A program made the translations under genes and the position numbers. Positions 53,906 through 61,866 of a stretch of 64,000 nucleotides of DNA are shown here, one piece after another. The DNA lies in NCBI RefSeq assembly GCF_014137975.1, contig NZ_JACGWZ010000001.1, positions 1,364,001 to 1,428,000 of the forward strand, given 5' to 3'. This DNA comes from Halosaccharopolyspora lacisalsi (lineage in GTDB: Bacteria; Actinomycetota; Actinomycetes; Mycobacteriales; Pseudonocardiaceae). The notes below the pieces were generated by a model. It saw only the letters and a list, made by a program, of their open reading frames with translations, was not told the DNA's origin and made no database searches. Position 1 is the stretch's first letter. Every line of letters begins with the position of its first letter.

Positions 53906-54955
53906 ATGCGCGCAGCGGTCTACTACGGCAACAGCGACCTGAGGATCGAGGACGTCCCCGAGCCCGAGCCCTCAGAGGGCCGGATCAAGGTGCGGGTCAG
54001 CCGCAACGGGATCTGCGGAACGGATCTGCACGAGTACTACGACGGACCGATCTTCATCCCGCCCGGCGATCCACATCCGCTGACGGGCAAGAGCATGCCC
54101 GTGGTCATGGGCCACGAGTTCTCCGGTGTCGTGGCCGACGTCGGCCGCGGGGTCGGGGACGTCCAGGAGGGCGACCACGTCGCCATCGAACCGCTCTACC
54201 GCTGCGGCGAGTGCCGGGCGTGCCGCACCGGGCGCTACAACGTGTGCAGCAAGATCGGGTTCCACGGTCTGATGGCCGACGGCGGGATGGCCGAATACAC
54301 CGTCGTTCCCCGCGACCAGGTGCACCGGCTCCCCGAGGGCGTACCGGTGGAGATGGGCGCGCTGGTCGAGCCCATGGCGGTCGCCTACCACGCGGCCGTG
54401 CAGGGCCAAGTGGACGATCAGAGCAGCGCGCTGGTCTACGGCGCCGGACCGATCGGGATCGGCATCTGGTTCGCCCTGCGCGGGATGGGGCTGACCGAGA
54501 TCGACGTGGTCGAGCCCTCTGCCGTGCGGCGCAAGGCGATCGAAGCGCTCGGCGCCCGCACCCTCGATCCGACCGAGCTGGACGTTCCCGAGCTGATCGC
54601 CGACCGCTCCGGCGGCGACGGTGTCGACGCCGCGTTCGACGCGGCCGGGGTCGCTCCGGCGATCGAGTCGGCGGTGCAGTGCGTCGGCGAGCACCGGCCG
54701 CTTGTCAGCGTCGCGATCTACGACAAACCGCTGATCACCCCGCTGATCCACTTGGTGCTGCGGGAACGGCGCATCCAGGGAACCCTCTGCTACACCGGGG
54801 AGGACTACCGCGCCGTCATCGACCTCATGGCCCGCGGCCATTACGACACCACCGGCTGGGTCGACACCGTTGCGCTCAGCGATGTCGTGGATCAGGGCTT
54901 CGAGCAGTTGCGCGCCGGGCGCCGGATGAAGCTGCTCGTCGACCCCTCCCGCTGA
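53906..54955 (+). CDS. Zinc-dependent 2,3-butanediol-dehydrogenase-like vicinal diol dehydrogenase
   Basis: 349-residue medium-chain dehydrogenase. Catalytic zinc: Cys in RNGICGTDLHEY and His-Glu in VVMGHEFSGVV. Structural zinc cysteines: YRCGECRACRTGRYNVC. Cofactor loop GAGPIGIGIWFALR with a following acidic residue for NAD. GLMADGGMAEYTVVPRDQVH and LCYTGEDYRAVIDLMARG match the (R,R)-butanediol dehydrogenase group. ATG at 53906 has GGAAGGAGGAGAC ahead. It is the third gene of the BVMO operon and would oxidise one carbinol of a vicinal diol to a hydroxyketone, the presumed BVMO substrate. Confidence 0.82.
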   Translation: MRAAVYYGNSDLRIEDVPEPEPSEGRIKVRVSRNGICGTDLHEYYDGPIFIPPGDPHPLTGKSMPVVMGHEFSGVVADVGRGVGDVQEGDHVAIEPLYRCGECRACRTGRYNVCSKIGFHGLMADGGMAEYTVVPRDQVHRLPEGVPVEMGALVEPMAVAYHAAVQGQVDDQSSALVYGAGPIGIGIWFALRGMGLTEIDVVEPSAVRRKAIEALGARTLDPTELDVPELIADRSGGDGVDAAFDAAGVAPAIESAVQCVGEHRPLVSVAIYDKPLITPLIHLVLRERRIQGTLCYTGEDYRAVIDLMARGHYDTTGWVDTVALSDVVDQGFEQLRAGRRMKLLVDPSR

Positions 54956-55072
54956 CCTCTTCGCGCGGCCGTCCGGTGGTGCCATCACGCCCCCCGGACC
55001 GGGAGATCACACCACCGCCGGCACGGACATACCGCGCCACCGCACGGATCCGACCACGGACAGGAGAAAGTC

Positions 55073-55846
55073 ATGACCGTCGCACATGTCACCGGCGCCG
55101 CCCAGGGCATCGGCAAAGCCATCGCCCTGCGGCTGGCCCGGGACGGGCACGACGTGGCCGTGTCGGACCTGCCCGTCCAACGGGATCAGGTCGAGGGCAC
55201 CAGCAAGGACATCGCCTCCCACGGCGTGCGCTCGGTCGCGCTGACCGGCGACGTCTCCGATGCCGAATCGGTGCGCGGCCTGATGTCCGGCACCGCCGAG
55301 CACCTCGGCTCGCTGGACGTGCTGGTCGCCAACGCGGGTGTCGCGCAGACCAAGGCACTGCTGGACGTCACACCCGAGGAGTACGACCACGTCCACGCGG
55401 TCAACGGCCGCGGGATCTTCCTGTGCTACACCGAGGCCGCGCGGCAGATGATGCGCCAGGGCACCGGCGGCAAGATCATCGGAGCGTCGTCGATCGCCGG
55501 GCACAAGGGCTTCGGTCTGCTGGGTCTCTACAGCTCCTCGAAGTTCGGCGTCCGGGCCTTGACGCAGGCCGCAGCGCAGGAGTGGGCCGAGCACGGCATC
55601 ACCGTCAACGCCTACTGCCCGGGCATCGTCGACACGCACATGTGGGTCGAGGTCGACCGCGACCTCGGCGCCATCAACGATGTCGGCGAAGGAGAGTCGA
55701 TGAAGGCCATGGCCGAGGGGATCACCCTCGGCAGGGTCTCCACGGGCGAGGACGTGGCGAAGTTCGTCTCGTTCTTGGCCGGCCCGGATTCCGACTACAT
55801 GACAGGGCAGTCCGTGCTCATCGACGGCGGGATGCTGTTCAACTGA
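55073..55846 (+). CDS. Short-chain dehydrogenase, acetoin(diacetyl)-reductase-like
   Basis: 257 residues. Cofactor loop TGAAQGIG (residues 7-14), Asp in VAVSDLPVQ, NAGVAQTKALLDVTPEEYDH (about 87), catalytic Ser-Tyr-Lys in IIGASSIAGHKGFGLLGLYS and SSKFGVRALTQAAAQEWAEH. The end DYMTGQSVLIDGGMLFN and the segment YCPGIVDTHMWVEVDRDLGA are characteristic of BudC/acetoin reductases. ATG at 55073 has CAGGAGAAAG upstream. It closes the BVMO operon. With the zinc enzyme it would cover the second stereochemistry of a vicinal diol. Confidence 0.83.
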   Translation: MTVAHVTGAAQGIGKAIALRLARDGHDVAVSDLPVQRDQVEGTSKDIASHGVRSVALTGDVSDAESVRGLMSGTAEHLGSLDVLVANAGVAQTKALLDVTPEEYDHVHAVNGRGIFLCYTEAARQMMRQGTGGKIIGASSIAGHKGFGLLGLYSSSKFGVRALTQAAAQEWAEHGITVNAYCPGIVDTHMWVEVDRDLGAINDVGEGESMKAMAEGITLGRVSTGEDVAKFVSFLAGPDSDYMTGQSVLIDGGMLFN

Positions 55847-56732
55847 GCCCCCGGTGGGCCGGGGGCCGGTGTGCATACTCGGGTCCCGGTTCTTCCTTCT
55901 GCTGTGGCAGATCAGCAGTTCTGCTCGGTAGCGTACGAAGTGGACGAGGAGCTCAGGCGGCGCAGCGACGTGTCGGACTCGTACGCCTGGACCGAGGGGG
56001 AAGTGACCACGAGAACAGCAGGCGCAGGTTCGGCGAGTTCGGAATCGTTCGAGCGCCCGCGGCGGCGACGTCCCTCAGCGGTGGTGCGAGCGCTTCGCGC
56101 GGGAGGAACCGTGCGCTTGACCAGCGTGGAGGCGCTGAAGCACTGTGCTGGGCCACCGCTGTCCCACAGGACAGCGATGGCGGAGTGACCTACGCACGGT
56201 GCTCGTTCTGCGTGAAGACTTCGGTTCCGTGGCGGACCATCAGCATCGCGATGTAGTCATAGGGTGTCCGGCGGAGCTCGCGAGCACCGCGATGTCCGAG
56301 CATCCATCCCACGCGGCAGTCTACGAACCACGGCCCTCCCGGATCGTCGACGTGACGACCGAATCGATGTTGTCCACATCGAGCTGCCGAGTCAGGTGGC
56401 TCGCGGAAAAGTCGCTGTGCCGCTCTTCCCGGGAGAGGGACCCGCCCGAGCTCGAAACAACGGAGATCCCGCCACCGCGAGATTGGCGGAAGCACGAACC
56501 AGATTGCCCGTACATGTCAGCGCCCCTCTCAGTGCTGCAACGGAGTGAGCCAAACTGCAAGTCGTGCGGAGGCGCTGTCGGGGATTGGGGTCGGTGTTCT
56601 CAGCTTGATCTTTAACTCTCTCGCCTGGGTTGGGTGTCCTTCTTGTGATGGGTCGGCGCTTGTACGGCTCGCCGGTGGCGAGGAGGCGCCCGACGTCATG
56701 GCGTGGGGTGGTTCGATGGTTCTTCGGGTCGG
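55847..56732. other. Region without a recognisable gene
   Basis: 886 bases with only short overlapping frames. A minus-strand frame at 56190-56495 ends RRTPYDYIAMLMVRHGTEVF and a plus-strand one at 55871-56188 has protein-like composition, but neither matches a family or has good start signals. It looks like decayed DNA between modules. Confidence 0.4.
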
Positions 56733-57078
56733 ATGGTCGTGCAGGACCCGGCCGGGAAGGTTTCGGTGCGTGCGCTCTGGACGGCGATCGTCGAAGGCGA
56801 GCAGCGGCGTAGCATCCGCATGTTGCTGCGGGTGCTGAGCCTGGCGACCACGCAGCCCGACGTGTACGGCTCGTTCGCGGCGACCGCGGTGGAGGTCATG
56901 CTCGAACCCACCGCGGACGGCTTCCGACGAGCGGGTCACACGCCGGAAGGAGCGGACGCGAGTGCCACGTTCGTGGTGTCCGGCCTGCGAGGGCTGTGCC
57001 AGGACCTGCTGGTGACCGGTGACTCGGACCGGGATGCACGTGGCCGCCGAGGCGCTGATCGGCGCCGCCACGGCGTAG
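56733..57078 (+). pseudogene. C-terminal domain of a TetR/AcrR regulator, frameshifted
   Basis: The frame reads SVRALWTAIVEGEQRRSIRM, LLRVLSLATTQPDVYGSFAA and SATFVVSGLRGLCQDLLVTG, the ligand-domain end of a TetR protein. Near 57033-57041 the frame shifts; the proper ending HVAAEALIGAATA follows in another frame with TAG at 57076-57078. The DNA-binding half is absent upstream. It is a relic that may once have governed the convergent dehydrogenase genes. Confidence 0.6.
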
Positions 57079-57152
57079 CGGACGCGCCCGGCGGGCGGTC
57101 CGGTGCCGATCTGGACGCACCGTCTGGCCCCACCGCAGCGGCCGGGGGTCGG

Positions 57153-58196
57153 CTACGACGCGTCCGGGATCAGCAGGACTTTGCCCGCGTCGCCGGCCTG
57201 CAGGTCGAGGGCGTCCTGGAACCCGGATAGGCCCACGCGGTGGGTGACGAGCGAGTCCAGGTCGAGCTGGCGCCGGGACGCCAAAGCGGCGAGCACGTCC
57301 CAGGTCTGCCAGAGGGACCGGCCGAAACTGCCTTTCAGCGTGATGCCGTGCTTGATCAGGTAGCGGGTGATGTCGAGAGCGTGCGACTGCTTCGGGACGC
57401 CGACGCACACTGCCGTCGCTTCCCGCCGCAAGGATCGCAGCACGATCTCCAGCGCGTCCGCGGAACCAGCGCAGTCGAATCCCACGTCGAACCCGCACCG
57501 ATCGTCGGCGTCCGCCAAGCACCAGTCCACCGCGTTCTCGTCCGCGTCGAGCGCCACGGCGCCGAAGGATTCGGCCATGCTGCGGCGGAAGGCATTGGGC
57601 TCGACCACGACCGTGCGCCGGGCAGCCGAGGAGTTCGCCAGCTGCGCCAGAGCCAACCCGACCGGACCGGCACCGGCGATGAGCACGGAGTGTCCGGCGA
57701 GGTTGACCTCGCTGCGCAGCAGCGCGTGCACCGCCACGCCCGCGGGCTCGAACAGCGCGCCCGTCTCGGTCGCCACATCGCCGGGCAACGTGAAGCAGGA
57801 GTGCTCGGACACGACCAGCCGTTCGGCGAATCCGCCGTGGACGTGCAGGCCCAGCAGCGCCATGTTCACGCAGTTGTGCCCTTGACCGCGCCGGCAGTGG
57901 TAGCAGGTCCGGCAGGCGAGGTGGGATTCGAGGGCCACTCGGTCGCCGAGCTGCAGCGTCTCGACACTCGGACCGGCTTCGACCACGGTTCCGGCGACTT
58001 CGTGACCGAGCACGACCGGGAACGACAGCCCGAGAGCCTCCGCGGCCGGGCTGTGGCGGACGAGCTCGCGGTCCGTGCCGCACAACGAAGCCGCGGCGAC
58101 CTCGATGCGCACCTCGCCGCGCTCGACCGGCCGGTCCGGATGCGCGCCCGTGTAGTCGAACCCCGGCCCGGGGGCGGTTTTGACGATGGCTTGCAC
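57153..58196 (-). CDS. Zinc-dependent medium-chain alcohol dehydrogenase (threonine/sorbitol DH-like)
   Basis: 347 residues. Catalytic zinc: Cys in AASLCGTDRELV and His-Glu in VLGHEVAGTVV. Structural cysteines: LACRTCYHCRRGQGHNC. Cofactor loop GAGPVGLALAQLA, then VVVEPNAFRRSMAESFGAVA. GTG at 58196 follows GGGAGGCACC; the frame runs on upstream inside the SDR gene. It is the last of four leftward genes (VOC, cyclase, SDR, this one). The substrate, presumably a polyol-like or cyclic hydroxy compound, is unknown. Confidence 0.8.
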   Translation of the reverse strand: MQAIVKTAPGPGFDYTGAHPDRPVERGEVRIEVAAASLCGTDRELVRHSPAAEALGLSFPVVLGHEVAGTVVEAGPSVETLQLGDRVALESHLACRTCYHCRRGQGHNCVNMALLGLHVHGGFAERLVVSEHSCFTLPGDVATETGALFEPAGVAVHALLRSEVNLAGHSVLIAGAGPVGLALAQLANSSAARRTVVVEPNAFRRSMAESFGAVALDADENAVDWCLADADDRCGFDVGFDCAGSADALEIVLRSLRREATAVCVGVPKQSHALDITRYLIKHGITLKGSFGRSLWQTWDVLAALASRRQLDLDSLVTHRVGLSGFQDALDLQAGDAGKVLLIPDAS

Positions 58197-58228
58197 GGGG
58201 TGCCTCCCGACGAATCGTTGGAGTGGGC

Positions 58229-58939
58229 TCAGATCGGGGCGTCCCCGGTGGTCAGTCCGCCGCACACGTACAAAACCTGACCGTTGACGAAACCGGCGCG
58301 CTTGTCGAGGAAGTGACCGGCCGAGTAGGAGATGTCCTCGGGCGTGCCCATCCGGCGCACGGGCACGGCATCGACGATCTGCTGGACGCGTTCGGGATCG
58401 TTGGCCTTGGTGAACAGCTCGGTGGCGACCGGGCCCGGCCCGATGGCGTTCACAGTGATCCCGAGCGGGCCCAGCTCGAGCGCCCAGCCCCGGGTGAGGC
58501 CGAGGAGACCGGCCTTCGACGCGGCGTAGGCGGTCCGCAACGACTTGCCGAGCGCGGCCCGGGAGGCCATGTTCACGATCCGCCCGAACCCGGCCTCGGT
58601 CATCCCGGGGAGCAGCGCCTGCGTGCACTGCACCGCGCAACGCAGGTTGAGCCCGTGCGCGGCGTCCACATCGGACAAGCTCTGCTCCTGGAGCGGTCCG
58701 GGGAACACTGCGCCGACGTTGTTGACCAGCCGGGTGACCGGACCGCCCGCGAGCACCTCGTCGAGAGCCGCCGCGGTGGAGTCGGTGTCGGCCAGGTCGG
58801 CGAGCACGCCCGTGCCCACCGGGGACGACTCGCGGTCCACGACGACCACGTCCCAGCCGCGCGCGAGGCCCTCCTCGGCGATGGCTCGACCGATGCCGGA
58901 GGCGCCACCGGTCACGAGAAGTCGTTCTGCAGCAGTCAC
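58229..58939 (-). CDS. Short-chain dehydrogenase/reductase
   Basis: 236 residues. Cofactor loop TGGASGIG (residues 10-17), Asp in VVVVDRESS, NNVGAVFPGPLQEQSLSDVD (about 93), and catalytic Ser-Tyr-Lys in IVNMASRAALGKSLRTAYAA and SKAGLLGLTRGWALELG. The C-terminal NGQVLYVCGGLTTGDAPI is standard for the classical SDR class. The acidic residue after strand 2 predicts NAD. It starts (GTG at 58939) just behind the cyclase gene, with 1 base between, so the two are cotranscribed. The substrate is unknown. Confidence 0.8.
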   Translation of the reverse strand: MTAAERLLVTGGASGIGRAIAEEGLARGWDVVVVDRESSPVGTGVLADLADTDSTAAALDEVLAGGPVTRLVNNVGAVFPGPLQEQSLSDVDAAHGLNLRCAVQCTQALLPGMTEAGFGRIVNMASRAALGKSLRTAYAASKAGLLGLTRGWALELGPLGITVNAIGPGPVATELFTKANDPERVQQIVDAVPVRRMGTPEDISYSAGHFLDKRAGFVNGQVLYVCGGLTTGDAPI

Positions 58940-58940
58940 A

Positions 58941-60005
58941 TCACACCGTCGCGATCGGAGTCAGGGGCGACCCGGTGGCACCGGGCAGCCGCAGGGGAGG
59001 GGCGGTCAGCAGGAAGCGGGACCGGTCGCGGGCGCGCAAGTACTCGGCGAGCTCGGGCAGCCACCACAGCTCGCCCAAGTGCACCCCGAGCCGGAACAGG
59101 CACAGCTCGTGCAGCGGCAGCGCCGGGGTGCCCCGCACTTCGCGGGTCGGCGGGAACGCCTCCACCGCGTAGTTGTCAGCGGCGATCGCGACGACCTCGC
59201 TGTCGCGGATCCAGCCTTGCAACTCGGGATCCGCGCCGTCGAGCACCGCGCACACGTCCAGCGAACCCGGTTCCGGACGGCCTCCCCGGGCGTGGACCTC
59301 GCGGGTGAAACCGGTGTGCAGCACCAGGAAGTCGCCGGGTTCGACGACGATCCCGTCGGAGTCCAGCACGCCGGCGAACTCCTCGTAGCCGACGATCGTT
59401 CGCTGTGGACCGAAGTGGGCTTCGAGGTCGACGAGCACGGCCCGGCCCTGCACGCCGTGCCCGGCCATGTGACTGATGTCGACCGGACCGGCGTGGGAGG
59501 TGGAGGCGGTTCCGTTCGCCGCGCCGTCGAGATCGCCGAGGCTGCCGATGCCGGCCTGCACGACCGCATCGGGCCCAACCGCGTCCTCTCCGGCGCGCCA
59601 GCCGTTGTAGTAGACCGGCTCCGCGGTCCCGTCGCCGTCGGCGTCGAACAGGGCGCCTGCGTGGCCGAAGGCGTCCCACTGCGTCGAGTACTGCGTGTGC
59701 AGCACGACCAGATCGTCGCTCATCACGTCCGTCGCGCCGGGGTGGGCGACGGCCATGTCGCAGTTGAAGTTGACCGCCCCGGCTCGGAGCGTGGGGCGCA
59801 CCACCGGAGGGAACCGGTTGGCGTTGAGCACCGTGCGCCCCGGCAGGTCCAGTGGCAGCGCCAAGCTGAACACGAGGCCGTCCCGGACTTCGGCGACGCC
59901 GTTGCGGACCTGCTCGGGTCCCACCAGGTTGAGTCGCCCCAACATGTCGTCCGGCCCGAAATCGCCCCAGGTCGCCCCCTCCGGCCGATGCTTCCAGCGC
60001 GTCAT
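58941..60005 (-). CDS. Cyclase-family (kynurenine-formamidase-like) metal-dependent hydrolase
   Basis: 354 residues of the cyclase family (PF04199-like). The metal-binding motif, HxGTHxDxPxH in classical members, appears as LHTQYSTQWDAFGHAGALFD, the variant typical of the longer subfamily; AGHGVQGRAVLVDLEAHFGP and VLHTGFTREVHARGG follow. ATG at 60005 has AAGGAAGG upstream. Members open lactones, formamides or cyclic ketones/imides in catabolic routes. With the VOC, SDR and dehydrogenase genes it probably performs a ring-opening or hydrolytic step. The reaction cannot be specified. Confidence 0.78.
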   Translation of the reverse strand: MTRWKHRPEGATWGDFGPDDMLGRLNLVGPEQVRNGVAEVRDGLVFSLALPLDLPGRTVLNANRFPPVVRPTLRAGAVNFNCDMAVAHPGATDVMSDDLVVLHTQYSTQWDAFGHAGALFDADGDGTAEPVYYNGWRAGEDAVGPDAVVQAGIGSLGDLDGAANGTASTSHAGPVDISHMAGHGVQGRAVLVDLEAHFGPQRTIVGYEEFAGVLDSDGIVVEPGDFLVLHTGFTREVHARGGRPEPGSLDVCAVLDGADPELQGWIRDSEVVAIAADNYAVEAFPPTREVRGTPALPLHELCLFRLGVHLGELWWLPELAEYLRARDRSRFLLTAPPLRLPGATGSPLTPIATV

Positions 60006-60130
60006 TGGGCCTTCCTTCGGGAAGTGTGCGTCATCTCCTGAGTTCGCACCGTGCTCCGCGGGACCGCGCACCGCCGTTTTCGAGCTCGAAAGCGCAGCGA
60101 TGCGCGGCCGTGGGCGCGCGTGCGCCCGGG

Positions 60131-60580
60131 TCAGGACATGATCTGGTGGATCTCGATGACGTTGCCGGCGGGGTCGGTCAGGAAGATCTGGTCCCAGTCC
60201 TTCACAGCCCATTCGCCGTAGTCGGAGAACGGGACGCCCTGCTCGGTCAGGTATTTGCGCACGGCGTCGAGGTCGTCGGTGCGAAAGGCGAAGTGCCCGG
60301 TCAGCAGTGGGTTGATGGCGTGACCCATGCGGGGCCCGAGGTAGGCCTGGCGGCGCCCGGCGTGGATCTGCATCTCGTCATCGCCGCTGGCGTCGAAGAA
60401 CGCGACGTTCTGGTTCCACTTGTCGTCGTCCTCGGACTCGGTGCGGTCGTTCTGGTGCCCGAGGTGCTCGACCATCGGCGGCAGCGGCGTGGTCTCCAGC
60501 CCCAGCACCTCGGAGTAGAACTTGTGCAGTTCCGGCATGTCGTCGGAGACGACGTTCACGTGGTGCAGACGTAGCTTCAT
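60131..60580 (-). CDS. VOC-superfamily protein (glyoxalase/extradiol dioxygenase-like)
   Basis: 149 residues with two beta-alpha-beta-beta-beta modules: LRLHHVNVVSDDMPELHKFY and TGHFAFRTDDLDAVRKYLTE. Metal-ligand candidates are H6/H7 at the start, H in LLTGHFAF and the Glu in GNVIEIHQI. ATG at 60580 follows AAAGGA. It is the first gene of a leftward unit and faces away from LysR. It may be a small ring-cleavage dioxygenase, isomerase or lyase acting on the pathway substrate; single-unit length is too short for a type I two-domain extradiol enzyme. Confidence 0.75.
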   Translation of the reverse strand: MKLRLHHVNVVSDDMPELHKFYSEVLGLETTPLPPMVEHLGHQNDRTESEDDDKWNQNVAFFDASGDDEMQIHAGRRQAYLGPRMGHAINPLLTGHFAFRTDDLDAVRKYLTEQGVPFSDYGEWAVKDWDQIFLTDPAGNVIEIHQIMS

Positions 60581-60806
60581 CGATGATTTCCTTTCCCTCG
60601 CGCCGAGCGTGCCGACGACCCGGGGCTCGTGCCGACCGTCGCACGCACGCCAGGCATGCCGTGCTCGCGCGCTGTGCGTCGCGAGCCGGGATGCACGTTC
60701 GTCCGTTCTCGCTCTGCGGGAGGACCGCTGCCGCAGTGGGGAGACTTCTTGCCGCAGAGCGCTGTTGACATGCTGACCCACCTACACTTAAAAATCCAAT
60801 ACCAAT

Positions 60807-60831
60807 CTCGCAGAATCTGATAGTGAGCGAG
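60807..60831 (+). promoter_or_regulatory. Inverted repeat upstream of lysR (CTCGC-N15-GCGAG)
   Basis: Five-base arms at 60807-60811 and 60827-60831 lie 23 bases ahead of the lysR ATG in an A/T-rich stretch (60785-60840) of the 273-base divergent region. It is a candidate autoregulatory LysR site. Confidence 0.35.
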
Positions 60832-60853
60832 TATCAAAAGCGGTAGGGAGCAC

Positions 60854-61774
60854 ATGGATCTGCGCGATGTCGAAGCGTTCATCGCCGTGGCCGAGGAGCT
60901 GCACTTCGGCCGCGCGGCGGCCCGCCTGCACATGGCGCAGCCACCGCTGAGCAACCGCATCAGCCAGCTGGAGAACGAGCTGCAGTTCAAGTTGTTCCAG
61001 CGCAACACTCGCAACGTCGCGCTCACCGACGGTGGAGCGCGGCTGCTCGAACCAGCGCGGCGTCTGCTCGGCCAGGCCGCGGCGGTGCGCGACGTCGCGG
61101 CCTCGATCGTCTCCGGAGATGAAGGCCGCGTGCGCATTGGCTTCGCCGGTGCCTCCAGCCAGCGGGCCCTGCCGCTACTGACCAGGGCGGTCCGAGAAAC
61201 CCACCCCGGGATCGAGCTGGTGCTGCAATCCCAGACCTACGTCTACACCGCGTTCGAACGGCTCGTGGCCGGTGACCTGGACCTGGCGTTCGTGCGCACG
61301 CCGGTTGCCCGCCCGGAACTGCGTCACCGGGTCGTCGAGGTCGAACAGGTGCTGTGCGCGTTGCCGGATGGGCACCGCCTCGCCGACGAGCCGAGCGTGC
61401 GCCTGGAGGACCTCGTCGACGACGAGTTCGCCAGCCTGCCCGACGACCGGGGGTCCAAGCTCCAGCAGACGATGTACAGCATGTGCCTGCGCGCCGGATT
61501 CCAGCCCAAGATCGCGCAGGTGGCGCCGGACTCGAGCACCGTGCTGGCCCTGGTCGCCGCCGGTGCCGGGGTGACGATCACGCTCAGCTCGGTGCGCCCG
61601 GTGCAGAGCGTCGGCATCGTCTACAAGCCGATCGAGGGCACCGGGCCGAGCCACCAGTTCGCGGCTCTCGCCTGGCACGGCGACAACACCTCCTCGGCGC
61701 TGCGCCGAGTCCTCGAAGTCGGGGAGGAGGCGCTGCCCACCCCCGATTTATACGGTTTCGATAACACCGATTGA
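60854..61774 (+). CDS. LysR-family regulator
   Basis: 306 residues. The helix-turn-helix reads VEAFIAVAEELHFGRAAARL and QPPLSNRISQLENELQFKLF (residues 6-50), followed by the effector domain (EGRVRIGFAGASSQRALPLL, then VAAGAGVTITLSSVRPVQSV). ATG at 60854 is preceded by a GGGAG sequence. It stands between the VOC-cyclase-SDR-dehydrogenase unit (leftward) and the carrier/3-HIBADH unit (rightward), so it probably controls both. It resembles the LysR at 47922 closely in the first 60 residues; the two may be paralogues with different effectors. Confidence 0.87.
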   Translation: MDLRDVEAFIAVAEELHFGRAAARLHMAQPPLSNRISQLENELQFKLFQRNTRNVALTDGGARLLEPARRLLGQAAAVRDVAASIVSGDEGRVRIGFAGASSQRALPLLTRAVRETHPGIELVLQSQTYVYTAFERLVAGDLDLAFVRTPVARPELRHRVVEVEQVLCALPDGHRLADEPSVRLEDLVDDEFASLPDDRGSKLQQTMYSMCLRAGFQPKIAQVAPDSSTVLALVAAGAGVTITLSSVRPVQSVGIVYKPIEGTGPSHQFAALAWHGDNTSSALRRVLEVGEEALPTPDLYGFDNTD

Positions 61775-61866
61775 GAAATTGGTGTTGGACGCCTGAAGAA
61801 AACCATCGCTAGCTTCTTCGGCAGCGCGGTGAGCAGCGCCGCTCGCCCGCCGAGGGAGTGTCTATA

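Noticed and set aside
56190-56495. 101-codon minus-strand open frame
   Set aside because: No start signal, family match or operon context; kept only as a note in the gap description.
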